Under the pieces are notes generated by a model, which was not told the origin of the DNA, made no database searches, and saw nothing but the letters and a program-made list of their open reading frames with translations. From Amoebophrya sp. A120 (taxonomy: Eukaryota; Sar; Dinophyceae; Syndiniales; Amoebophryaceae), in contig CAJINV010000001.1 of assembly GCA_905178155.1 (NCBI GenBank), positions 12,259,832-12,323,831 of the forward strand: a stretch of DNA of 64,000 bases, in the 5' to 3' direction. Positions 1-12,200 of the stretch are shown here, in pieces. The first letter of the stretch is position 1, and each line of letters starts with the position of its first letter. The position numbers and the translations under genes are program-made.

Positions 1-2
1 GC

Positions 3-3000
3 CCCCCGGACATGGCAAACATGGACTTTGACGAAATGGACCCCGACGAAATGATGGCGTTGGAGTTTGACTCCACAAACGTGCAGAGCGCTGGCTTCAA
101 GCCTCCGCCGGGAATGGAGAACGAAGTGGATGGGGCTAGCTTTAACATGAACGCGGAAGGCGAGATGGTGATGACCACGGCGTCCGGCGTATCAAAATGA
201 AAAATCCCCCCTCCCCATATCAAAACGAAGTTTGTGATGCTGGATTTGCGTACACAAATGAGATTTGTTTTGCTGGAGAGGAATGCAGGCCTATATCAAG
301 CCTGAGTAGAGAGGTTTTGGCCTAGTCGCTTAGCATGAGAAACGTCTGCGCTGTAGGCCTACTAGCGACACAAACTGCCTGCATCATGCGGCGGAGCCTG
401 TGGAATTGCCTTCTTGCATGACAGAGATGATTTGTGGTCGCAAATCAGCATTGCAAATTTTCTGCGGCGTACCTTTTCGATATGGGGAGGGGGGATTTTT
501 CACTCTGATACGGCGAAGAGGTGATCATGGATGCGCCCATGGGCCCCTCCGAGGCGGCTATCGCCGTGGCGCCCTTCGTATGCATTGCAAAAGTTGTAAC
601 TCGTACGACTACTAGTACTAATTGCATTCATGCCTGACAGATCTGGTTGCCCCTTACCCAATTCAGCATTACTGTTCCTTCGAAATAAAAACTTGTAAAT
701 CTAAATGCGATTTATAAATTATAAATCGCATTTAGATTTACAAGTTTTTATTTCGAAGGAACAGTAAAATACTAGTTGTGCGATACAAGTTTTGCAATGC
801 ATAGTTCGCGAGCGACGGGGTGGCCAACTTCTTCAAGTTTTTCAACCCGACCACCTCCGGTCGGTACCCGTTCGGGGAGAACGAGGATCCGACCACCAAG
901 TACACGATTTTCGTGGACGCGGAATCCCGGTCCGTCAACGACACCACTACCGGCTTCGTCCCGAAATGCAAGTATGGCAGCGAGTTCTGGGTGAAACTGG
1001 GCCCCGGGGACCGGACGGGCGGCGCCGGATGGACCGCGGGAACCAGGACCCCGCATTTGGGGGGCAATGATTTTGTCAAGCTTGTGCGTGTGGACGGGGT
1101 GGACTGGAGCTGCATTTCCAGCTACACCGACGCAGTTCCAGAAGAAGTTCTCGCGCTCGACATCGTCATGGCCCTGGAGGCGACCTCGGGAGCGGTGCCT
1201 CCGGTGACCACCGGGAGCAAGGTGCAGGTGGAAGTGATCAACAAGTCTGGCTCCACGGAAATTCACGAGATCATCATCGGCGGCAACCAGGGCGTGAAAA
1301 ACTACAACCAGTTGCGCATGGTCATCGAGAAGAAGCAAGAGATGGTGTGGGACGGCCTGATGGGTGACATGATGGAGGACATGTTTATGTCTGACCTCGG
1401 CATCGATCCGATGGCCATGGGAGCAGACCCAATGATGGCAGCAGACCCGGGCATGTATGCACTGCAAAAGTATCGTACTAGTACAAATCGCAATACAAAT
1501 TGGTTCAGCATTACAAATTAAATTTGTAATGCGGATTTACCTAACCAACTAGATTTGTAATGCATAACTGCGATTACTACGAGTACGATACTTTTGCACA
1601 GGATAGCATGGCATCGGCGGCGATGTATGGGGCCGCCGGTGCTGATCCTTCGGCCAAGTCCACCCCCAAGAAGGCGAAGTCCTGCTTTCGCGGCTCGGTG
1701 ATGGCGCAGGTGGTGAAGCCCAAGTGCTTCCCGACCTGCGCGCGCACCGGCGTGACGCGCGCAGCCAACACCGAGGAGGCCACCGCAATCGCGGCCCTGA
1801 AGGGGGACGAGATTCCGTTTGTGTTGCTGAAGAAGCGATACAATCTGAAGACGCTGAAGGAGGACAGCTCCTTCGCGGCCTCGCTGCCGGCGGCGTTCAA
1901 GGAGGGAACGTGCACGGCGCGCGTGGGCGGGCTCGTGGACGCCAACGGCGGAGCCATCTTCCGCGAGAAGGTCTCCGTGCCCTTCAAACCGCCGTCCTGC
2001 GACTTTCTCACGATGAACGGCACGCGCACGGACCTGGAAAACATGCTGACTCAGATGCAGTCGAAGGTGATGGAGGTGAACGTGAACGCCCTGGCGCGGT
2101 ACGAGGGCACGGACACCTGGTCCAACTGCCAGGCGCTGCTGAACATGGGGCTGAAGGACGCGGTCGAGACCATCACCGTGAAGTCCGTGGGGTGCCCGCA
2201 CACACCGCCGTCCTGCGCAGGCGAGACCGAGTTTGAGATTTGCACGCGGGAGGCGAACAAGAATCATCCGTGGTGCAAGGACCCCTGTTGCAACATTGAC
2301 ATGCAGAAGACCAAGTGCTGCGCGGAACGGGACGTGCAGAAGAATGTGAAGTCGTCCGAGGTGAACCCCATGGCCTTCGGGTTCTCCTGCCCCTTCGGCG
2401 GAGCCGACTCCATTGACGGCATCGAGATTGCCAAAGCCACGCAGCGCGTGCTGAACAATCCGCAGACCTGTTTTGGCAAGGAATCCGCGTCCAAAAAAGC
2501 CAAGCTGAAGGCATTGAAGGACGCCGCTGAGTGCTGTTATGCGGCGGTGTTCGGAAACGATCCCTCCGAGGAAATGTTCGCAGCTGGTACTTACCTACTG
2601 CTAGCTTACATCAAATTCAAAACCAATGCAAATGATTAAAGAAACGCTGTTCATCTGCTTTCCTGTAGGTACAGCATACTACATGCATCTTCTGGATCTA
2701 CTACTTCTTGTCAGACGCGGAGAGCACTCCAAGTCTCGAAGCAGCATGGAGAAACCGAATGAATATTGGTTGAAGAAAGTCCACAAACCGCATGCTGCAC
2801 ATAACCAATACCAAAGGCAAAGGAGATGGAGATGTACTAAAATAAAGAGGGAGAAACAGTTATCGGTCCGAATTTCAAATTCAATACAGGTGGCGGTAGT
2901 GGCGACAGCAAGAAGAAGAACAGCATTCAAACCTGCAGCTCCGACCTTGATTGCTACAGTGGTACGTGCATCAAGGTGAAGTCCTCGTCATCCGGAGGCG

Positions 3001-6000
3001 GCGGCGGTGGTGCGGCCGCGGGCGGCGGGTCGTCCGGCGGCGGCTCGGGTGGCAGCAGTGGCACCGACGCGACGCCGCCGAAGGCGTTCAAGCACTGCTT
3101 TACGACGGGCTCCGCGACGAACAAGGGGCCTTTCACCACGAAGGGCAAGTCCTACACCTGCGCGCTGGCTCCCATGGCCACCGCCGGCACGGCCCTCGCC
3201 CAATGCCTGAAGGACCGCTTCGACAAGGACGCGGCCGGCCTCGCGACCGCGTGGGCGATCGTGTCCGACTTGTACGGACAGGGCGGGGACGCCAACGCGG
3301 ACGTGTCCACCATTGGCGCGCAGCTCGTCAGTGCGGACACGTTCCAAAGCTGCGAGGGCGAGACGGGGTGGATGTACAACGCCGACGACTTCTTTGTGCG
3401 CGAGGTGCTGAAGACCTGCTCGGACGAGTCGGACTGCGCTGCCAAGTGCGTGTCTGAGACCAAGTGCAACTGGGCACCCATGGGAACGAAACTTACCAAC
3501 GACGAGTGCCTGAACATGTTTCCGTCGCAGACATCCTTCTGCAAGGACCCCGATGGAGCACGATGGGGTAAGGATCTAGTACCTCACTATTTTGAGTATT
3601 TCTACGCGATGAAATTAGGGGGCTCGCACAAAGTGGAAGATATGTTGAATTACAGTTACTCGCTGTTCTTGTTCAGCTGCAGGGGTTTCTACTCTGTGCG
3701 TGATCGCGGTCCTACCATTATACGGCGTCGTGGCTCTGTAACGACCAACTTCTTGTTGGACTTCGTACACGTAACTCTAACTATGTTATAAGTATAACCA
3801 CGTCCACGTATAATATGCAACATGACAAAAATGCATCACGACACCGAGCCCGACCGAAAGTATGTCCTCTATCACTATCTCTGCTCGCTGCAAATACAAT
3901 TTTTGGTTTTTGCCGTTGTCTCAAACACTCCCAAAAATTTCGTATTCCAGGCCAGCCTTCGAAAACGAGGCCGGCGGTGTGCCAAAGTTCGACGGTGAAA
4001 ATTTTGCAGTCCTGGGATATGTGGTCGTACCAGCAAGACAAGCTGCAGGGAGTTCTCCGTGCGATGAACGTGTCGGATGCCGAGTGTGCGACGATTGGCG
4101 ACGGTATGACAGTGCACACGCCCCCCTCCGCTTCGTTTCCAATTGTCATGCAAAATCTACTAAGTCACCAAAGTCACGCTGCTGCCTTGTAGCGCTGTTT
4201 GCATGGCAAACTATGGAAGCCCAAGCAGGAACAGTACTACAGTCGGCGCAGGAACTTGTCATGCTCAGCCTCCACGTGTGCTGGTGTTTGTGTTGCTTTT
4301 CATGCCATACAAATGAGGGCGAGGGGGAGATGTGCACTCTCATAGACGGCACGATGCGGCGGACGTTCACGGGCATGTTCGATATGGACATGACGTCGTT
4401 CGACATGGACGACCCGATGGCCATGACGGCGATGCCCGAGATGAAGCCGGTTTACACCTGCGGCCACCCCAACGCGACCACCAAGATCGCCTGTCTGGAG
4501 GAGTGCATCGGGGACTCCGGGTTCAAGCCGTCCGCCAGCTACCGCTGCGAGATGCCCACCAACGCGGACGGGGGGTGTCCGACGAACTGGCGCGTGGAGC
4601 AGCCGCCGATGGAGTTCGACGCCATGGGGATGCCCATCTTCTCGCAACCGGTGTGCGTCCCGGACGACTACGGCCTGACGTTCTCGGGGGCCAACAGCCC
4701 CTACACCGGGTTCACCGACGGCGTCCACACCTCTGGCCTGTACTACCCCTGGGATTTCACCTGGTTCACCGACGCCCAGCAGGGCAGCACCGACCGCTGC
4801 GCGGTGCTGGCGGCGATCACCGGCCTGGAAACCACGGTGAAGCGGCTGATGGACGATGGGTCCGGCTTCTGCTTCGACGACATGTGCTACTTCAACGCCA
4901 CGGCCGCGGGCATTGCGGACTACGGGGCCTGCATGAACAAGGTTCCCTCGGACCAACAGAGCTCCTACAGCACCATGTTTCAGCAGGACTGGATGAACGG
5001 CAATGGCGCCTGCGTGATCATGCGCAACGACGGCTGGGGGGACATGATGACGAGCATGACGGACTTTTCGACCTCCCCGCGGAAGCCCGCGGACCTGAAC
5101 GCCTTCAAGACCACCTGCGAGGGCTGGGGCGGCAGCTTCTACGAGGGCAAGCGGTTTGAGGAGCCGGCGGTGGACACGCAAGAGCTCTGCTCAGGGCACA
5201 CGGAGTGCGAGATCGACATGGGTTACAAGGTGCCCGGCCTCACAGCCGAGGAGTGCGCCAAAAACAAGCGCTGCCTCGACAGCAGCGGCTGGCCGGCGTC
5301 GTGCCCCGGCTGCGAGATGGACTGGAGCCAATACGACGCGAAGGATGGCGCCTGCGTAAAGAAGGTGAAGCAGAAGTCGGATTGCTCGACCACGACCTTC
5401 TACCCATCCAAGAGCACCGCGCTTACCGGAGCGGGGATCTGCTACGACGCCACCAAGATGCGTGGGGATTGCGGGTCCGGCTGGGAGTATCTGGAATGCC
5501 GCGAGAGCATTCCGGTCGCCAGCTGCAAGGCCGCCACCGTCGCGAGCGGCACGTGGGCGGAGCCCATGACGCTGCTGAGTCAACAGCTGAAGTGCATTCC
5601 GACGGTCTGGGGCAAGTGCAAAGACAAAGCGGACTGCGAGGTCGGTGGCATGTGCACCATCAACACGGCGGCGCTGAGCAACGACGCCATGATGGATCCG
5701 ATGATGATGATGGGCATGGACCCGATGGCCGGGATGATGGGCGTTCCGCAGGAGGTGTGGGGTCCCACCGAGGCGTCGAAGCTGACCAAGAAGTCGACGG
5801 GCAGTGGTGGATCAGGTGACCAGAACCAGCAGCAGGGCATGGAGGACGATCCGTTCATGATGATGGAGTGCATTCCCCACAGCAAGTACATGACGCCCTA
5901 CTTCTTCGACAATGTCTGCAAGACCGACATGTCGGACGTGGACGTGCAGGACCCGATGAACCCGTGCGGGATCGACACTTCCTTCACGCGCGTCGAGACC

Positions 6001-7827
6001 GACAAGTGCTCGGGTATGGTGTACGACCCCTTCGTGTTCTTCGACGGGAACGCCTGCTACCACTACCTGACGGCGCAGGCCGACTGCACCGGCGCGGGGA
6101 AGTCTTGGGTGGCCACCGGGGCGACGCAGGCCACGTGCGAGGGGAAGAAGATCTGCATGGGGGGCGACGGCTTCGACACCGGCGGCCGCGGGAAGAAGGA
6201 GTGCGAGAAGTGCAACGGCCTGTTCGACGTGGCCAACAAGTGGATGGCGAACAAGTTCGAGACCAGCAAGCTGACCAACGTGACGGGGGAGTGGACCGCG
6301 CGCGCGGTGGAGCCGGTGAACAAGCTGATCACGACGATGGAGAAGGAGCCCTTCATGCGGAAGCTGGGCGAGGTGAAGCGGCAACTGGAGGCGGAGGAGG
6401 AAACCCAGGCCATGATGTGCTACTTCGGCCGGACGGCGACGCAGCTCGCGACCATCGCCTCCATTTGCGAGCAGAACCGCGCGCCGGAGTACGTGCCGGC
6501 GTCCACCGACAGCAAAAATGTGTACACCACCGCGGCGGAGAACAAGGTGGGCGGCGAAGCCGAGGCGCAGGTGGCGATCTCGGCGAAGACCTTCAATGCC
6601 ACCACCGGCGGGAAGCGGAAGCAGGTCGGCATGGAGACCACCACGATCAAGGCCGAGGTGCCCGAGATCTCCTCGGCGGCGGCTTCCTCCTCGCGCCGCT
6701 CCTTGGAGGAGCTCAAGGAGGAGCTGCGCCTGCTCAGCGCGGCCGGCGCCACCACCAACGACCCGGGGTGCTATTCCGTGGTGAAGAACGCGAACAACAA
6801 ACTCGTCGGCCAGCTGACGGGCGACTGCTTCGGGATGAAGACGGCCGACGGCGGCACGTCGATGGACGGTGCCGCGGAGCTGTGTTTGAACGAAAAAGAG
6901 GAAATCAAGAAGTCCCCCTCGTACACCGTCCCGGCGTTCGCGCTGCGTAGCGGGTCGGCGGGCGCCTACACGTACTCAGCGACCGCCAAGACTGTGAAGA
7001 AGAACGGCCCGAAGCTGTGCGCCTCCGTCACGGAAGCGAACACCTACTTCTGTCCCGCGGCCACCGTCGCCAACGCCGCCACCCAGACGGCTGACCAGGG
7101 CACCGCCGCCTGTCCCGCCCTGAAAACGCAGCTCGACCAGGTTTCCCAGGCGGCCACGCTCGTGGGCGGCACCGCCATCCCGGGCACGTCGGCCCCGGCC
7201 ACCACCTCGACCGCCGCGAACACGACCTCGGCCGCGGCGCTCCCGGCGGGCAGCGTGGTCGCGTCGACTGCGGAGTTCGGCATCAACCTGCCCAGTTCTG
7301 TGCAGGAGTCGCAGCTGATGGGCCTGCTCGGCGACAGTATGAAGACCGGGATCGCGATTGCGGCGGGCACCGCCGTGGAGGCGAGCCAGGTGACCATTTC
7401 CGAGCTGAAATTCAAGGTCCGGCGCAACCTGCTGGAGGCGGCGCCCATGCCGCAGGCGCTGGCGCATCCGGAAGACCGGGACGAGCGCCGCCGGCTGTCC
7501 ACCTCCGCCCCGAAGACCCTCGCGGTGGATTACAGCATCTTTATTCCCGCGACGACGGCCGGCGCCTCCGCGCTCGTCGCAAACCTGGCCGCCAAGATGT
7601 CCACCGGTACGACGGCCTCCGCTTCGTTCGCCACCGCGCTCATGTCGGGCTTCACCTCGGGACTGAACGCGGCCGGGCTCAGCTCGCAGTTCACCGTCAC
7701 GAGTGTGGCCGTCACGGGCACCGCGACCACCACCCAAACCGTGGCTTCCAGTTCCGCCTACACCACCATGCTACCGTCGTTAGCGCTGGCCTTCACCTCG
7801 CTGTTGGCCACTTTCATCTTCCTGTGA
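3..7827 (+). CDS. Giant Cys-rich, Met/Asp-rich surface protein (5' partial, 7 exons)
   Basis: The frame is open at the left edge, so the N-terminus is missing. Exons: 3-189, 516-578, 809-1455, 1611-2586, 2890-3567, 3951-4104, 4350-7827. Introns 2587-2889 and 3568-3950 are GT-AG; the other four are introners. The visible protein is about 1,900 residues. It carries recurrent small Cys modules of the form C-x3/4-DC-x3/4-C (about 2929, 3420 and 5617), repeated Met/Asp/Pro patches such as DPMAM, and a Gly/Ser linker at about 2990-3060. The C-terminal third is Ala/Thr/Ser-rich, with RRNLLEA and RRLS stretches, and ends in an uncharged hydrophobic tail (LALAFTSLLATFIFL) that looks like a GPI-attachment signal or terminal anchor. 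I infer a secreted or cell-surface location. I do not recognise the family and assign no function. Joins across introners preserve frame and composition. Confidence 0.8.
190..510. mobile_element. Introner element, family A (321 bp)
   Basis: The terminal inverted repeats contain GAAAAATCCCCCCTCCCC at the left and its complement at the right. Ends are TATC...GATA. The 5-bp target duplication CGGCG lies at 185-189 and 511-515. Removing element plus one duplicate joins ...TASG to EEVIMDAP in frame. Same family and size as 24532-24855 and 60036-60357. Confidence 0.9.
579..803. mobile_element. Introner element, family B (225 bp) with internal 99-bp palindrome
   Basis: The left end TATGCATTGCAAAAG is inverted at the right end. 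The flanks CTTCG (574-578) and GTTCG (804-808) match at 4 of 5 bases. The joined exons read ...AVAPF-ASDGVANFF in frame. Bases 669-767 are a perfect palindrome. This is one of the few elements that could also be removed as GT-AG (578-804), which would add one Phe codon. Confidence 0.88.
1456..1605. mobile_element. Introner element, family B (150 bp)
   Basis: TATGCACTGCAAAAGTATCG at the left is matched by the inverted right end. The 5-bp duplication GCATG lies at 1451-1455 and 1606-1610. Removal joins ...AADPGM to ASAAMYG in frame. A short palindrome (GCATTACAAATT and its complement) sits inside, around 1509-1533. A GT-AG alternative (1455-1606) would also keep frame. Confidence 0.88.
4105..4344. 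mobile_element. Introner element, family C (240 bp)
   Basis: The left end TATGACAGTGCACA is inverted at the right as TGTGCACTCTCATA. The duplication GACGG lies at 4100-4104 and 4345-4349. Removal joins ...ATIGDG to TMRRTFTG in frame. A GT-AG reading (4104-4345) would add one Asp codon and also keep frame. Confidence 0.88.
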
Positions 7828-9227
7828 GGAGAATTTTAGCACTTCGTATCTATTTTTACTTGTGAGTCAACAAGTTGTGATAGCAGGAGAGTAGTACTAT
7901 GTTTGTGTCACCGCTATAAATCTTACAGCAACATTGTTCGAATCCGTGTATGATTATATGTACTTACTTTCGACTTCATTCTGGAGAAACTACTAGGTGC
8001 CGATATTTCAAAGCGAGCTGTTGCGATTTACTTCATGCGGTCCACGACAAGAATTCAGCACTCTCGTCTTTGGAGCTTTTATCGCGCGATGCCGCTGCGG
8101 AGCCCGTGCGTTCATTCTCTGTGTGCGTGTGCGACAATATAGTGGCCAAAGGTCAAAAGAACTTTTTCAAGATTACACAGATGGAACCTATTTGGCACAC
8201 CCTTCCCACATCTAGCGAGTTTTAATTTCTCCATACTATCTGTATGTTTCAAAAAACAAAAAGGAATACATAGCGGTACACGTTTCGGCTCCTCGCCTGA
8301 GATGTAAATATGGCATATTTTTTTCTGCACCTAGTATCAGCTCTTCGTCTTCGTTGTTATTCTGTCTTGCGTTCTTTCTTCAGAATGCTTCTTTGGAGAA
8401 TAACAAGGCTCCAATAATTCATCGTGTCACCCAATCCCAATTGAAGTAGGAGAATTGTTTCAAAATCTCATTCTCATGTGCACGATTGCATAAACTATCA
8501 AAGCAGAGCTAGGTACTTAGACTAATGGCTCCCTACTATGAATTTTTGAAGATGTAAAGCGAAGGACAAGGATAAAGCCGTGAAGCTAAGTGGGTTGCAC
8601 TTGTTGGCAACTTCGGCGCATAATTTCCAAACAAACACACAAGTGGTTCAAACTATTCGAACAGAAGAATGTCACCGATTAATTGCCCAGATGAGAGATT
8701 CTTGTGCAACATGATCGAACCACATTCGACCTTGCTGTTAGCTGCAAGATGGGCGGGCTATTGTGAGCTCGCTCTTCAATTTGTTGTCTGCCTCAGACCA
8801 GGGTGGTGCGTGTGGCGGTACATTGAGCCGTCAATAGAAGGAAGTGTTTCCCTTCTGGTGAAATGTCGAGACCGTTGTCGTAAGTGTGGGTGCGCCTGAA
8901 GGAGAGATTTTCGTCGCCAGAAGAAGAACGCAATAATGTCGTGAGGTAATAGTCGTCGTTCTGGTACTGGTAGACGAGGGAACGAGGTTTCGTGTGAGTC
9001 AGTCCTGCAATTCTTGAGTGATATCTTGCGCGTCGTCAGCATTTCGATTTCGCTTTTCGTGTAACTACTTCACATTCTAGATTTTCATTTTCTCATATAA
9101 TTTGTAGCTTCGTCATTTTCGTTTTCTTGGAAAAACCCCCTGCAATTCATTGTTCTTACAGCTCTTTTCCTATTCCAAGGGCAGCAGCAGCACCCATTCT
9201 ACGCAAAAGAAAATACCTCCCAGCAAT
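7828..9227. other. Intergenic, no gene seen
   Basis: About 1.4 kb between two same-strand genes. All reading frames here are short and lack protein-like composition. I see no RNA gene, terminator or recognisable promoter. A GTTCGAATCC stretch at about 7936 resembles a tRNA T-arm but no acceptor stem pairs with it. Confidence 0.5.
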
Positions 9228-12200
9228 ATGTCATCGTCCGACGCAACTACTTCTCTACTTCCGTCATCCGCACCATCTAGTGCCACGGAGATGAGCACGA
9301 GAGGTGGTCTGTTCCAACTTGCCCGGGTCGCGCCCAAGCCGGAGCTGGGCCCTCTTTCGGAGTACGACTTACTACTGGATGAGGAGGAATTACAAGAGAA
9401 GTGTTTCGTTACCAAAGAGCAGAAAGAACAACGCAGCGACGTGTTCGAGTTTCGCATGCAAAAGGCGGAAGAAATTTTCTCGGGGATAATGCAGCAATTG
9501 AAGCAAAGGGATGGTACTGGTGAGAGTGGTCACTCGTCCTCCGTCGAAAAGGCACGTGCCGAGGCAACTGCGGGCTCCTGCACCACCACGAGAAAGAACT
9601 ATACCAAATCCGTTCACAATGGTCTCATTACGGCGTGCTACCAAGCACTGTACCAGGTCGATTACAGCTTCGGTCAGCGGGCACAGTTTCAGGCTCAGCA
9701 CCTAGCGGAGGTGCACGCCGCACAACAAGCCTGCCTCGGCGCGCTCGCTAGACTGCATCACGAAGCTGCGACACAAAATTTTGACGAGGAAATGGCGGAC
9801 ATCAACACAGGAAACTTTATTCATAGTGCAGCTTGCGACAAATTCGAGGAAATGGCGGAAGCCCAAGCGAAGCGAGCGCTGCAGCTCCGTGCAGGAATCG
9901 GTATCTTTACATACTCGACTTGTTTTTGGTTCCAAACCTCCTCCAACGTTGCCACTCTATCATCAGAAGAAAAAGTACGGAAAATGTCGTTATTTCGAAA
10001 GTTTCTTTTATCGATACAAGATGGGGGTCGGCCGTTTGGCCGACCCTATCTTGATGGACAGTGGGCAGCTAGAAAAAACGGCCCCAAGAAGAGGGCGACT
10101 TGACTTCGAAACATAAACCCCAGCGGCCATATGCCCCCGAGGCCCCGCCAGGGCTTGTCCCCGAGGACAGCGCGAGCGGCTTTGCGAGCGCAGGCAAGCC
10201 CCGAGGCTTTCCCAAGGCCTTTGCTCCGCCTCCCCAAGGCCTATGCCAGACTGCCTCCCTCGCGCAATGCTTTCGATTTCTTTGCATCGGCTAGCAGGCT
10301 CGGCCCACCAGGATATGGCGTTCGTAGGCCCTGCAAAGGCTCTGCGCCGCCTCGGCCACAATGTGCGTGGCAGCCGCCTCATTGGCCAGGCAGGAAGGAT
10401 CTGGCCGCGGCTAGCAGGCTTCCATCCTTCGCCGAAATAAATCTAGCTGCGCCGCACAACCCCGGCCGCGATCAGTGAGCTGGGTGGCTGGCATCAGCTA
10501 GCCCGATCGCAGGCTGAGTGGCCTCGCCACCCAGAATCTTGCGCCGGCCGGCCTGCCGCCTCTGGCGCCCCCGGGCACCGTCCAGCACCGCTAGGGCCTG
10601 GCGCCGGCCGTTTGGCAGGCTTGTCCAGGGCCTGGCGCCATCTGGCTCGGATGCCCATAAATGAACTTCTACCGGGAACCAGCTGCCTTGCTGGGTCTCC
10701 GTCCCTTGTCAAGGCCCGGCGCCGGCCTTCCTTGGAGCGCCCAATCTGGCACCGCCCCGGCATGAATCCGGCGCGCGCGCGCGCCCTTCCGCTAGGACGC
10801 CTGTTGGGCGGGCCGGGCATACCACAACAAACGGGCATTGGCGCCGAAAGCCCACCAAGGCCCGGGCTGCCGGCCCGCCCCTCGCTCAAGCAGGCGCGCA
10901 CGCAAACAACGAACTGCAGCCGCGGCCCCGAGCGAGGGCCAGGCCGGTGGGCCCGCGCAGGCAGTCAACAAACGCAAACAAAGAGAAGCGCGCCGCATGT
11001 TGCGGCAGGGCCGAGGCGTCCTGGACAGAGAACCGAGGCGGGCCCGCCCCTATTACACCGGCCGCAAGCCGTCGCGCCGGCCCCCGGCCGGCATCCATCT
11101 TGTTTGGAGGCAGTCTGCCAGCCAGGCGAAACAGAGGCGGCCTCGCCGATGGGTGCCTGCCAAAAACTTAAGCGGCCCATGGGAACTCGCACAGCGAGAA
11201 TCTGCGTCACTTGCGCTGGCTCAACTCCGGCCGCGGCCACCTATATTAATTCCAGCGTCCTGGGCCCTTCTGGTGTGGCTCAGAGCGCTGGGAATGCAGG
11301 CGGTTGGCCTGGCCATGGACGCTCAAACCCCCTCGCAGCGCGAGCATCTGCGCCACCTTCTTGCTCCCAAGCCGGCCCGGGCGGCCGCCTACCTTCCGGC
11401 ACCCGGGACAGAACTCTTCTGGCGTTGGAATGCTCGCGGCCGGTTGGGCCACGGGAACATCTGCGCCCAAGCGCGCCTTGCGCTCAAATGTGGTCCGTCG
11501 GCTACCTTCCAGCGCTTTGGGCCCTTTTGGTCTGGCTCAGGGCGTTGGAATTTAAAGAGCTGGCTCGGCCGCGGAAGCTCGCAGGCGAGCCGAGGCACAG
11601 AAAACATGTGGGCCACCTTTGCCCAAATCCCGCCGTCTATGCTCCAGCGCGCTCGTTAGCTGGACTCCTCTGGCGCGGCTCAGAGCGCTGGAATGTAGGC
11701 GGCTGGTTTGGCCACGGAAACTCGCACAGCGCACATCTTCGCCAATTTTGCTCAAGTGAATGGGCCCAGGCGGCCACACTCCAGCGCCGCTCGCTGACCC
11801 TTCGCTCTGGTGGGTGTGGCTCACGCAAAGCGAACATCTGCGCCACTTTTGCTCAAGTGACCGGGCCCGGCCGCCTACACTCCAGCGCCCTTGACACATC
11901 TGGCGTGGCTCAAAGCGGGCGCGGGAATGTAGGCGCCTGGGCTGGCCACGGGCAACTGCAGAGTGAGCGAACACGCGCGCCACCTGCGCTCAAATCCAGC
12001 CGCCTACGTACATTGCAACACCCTGCGCCCTTCTGGCGTGGCTCGGTGCGCTGGAATGAATGCAGGCGGCTGGCTTGGCAGGCCACAGACACTCGCAGAG
12101 CGAGCATCCGCGTCACCTGCGCTGAAATCCAGCCGCCTGCATTCTAGCGCCCTGGGCCCTTCTGGTGGGGCCCAGGGCGCTGGGGTGTAGGCGGCTGGTG

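Noticed and set aside
7920-7990. tRNA-like T-arm (GTTCGAATCC)
   Set aside because: No acceptor stem, D-arm or anticodon arm could be paired around it.
10612-12147. 511-codon open frame in the GC-rich block
   Set aside because: It runs through diverged tandem hairpin units, and other frames on both strands are open as well. The flanking exons splice cleanly over it.
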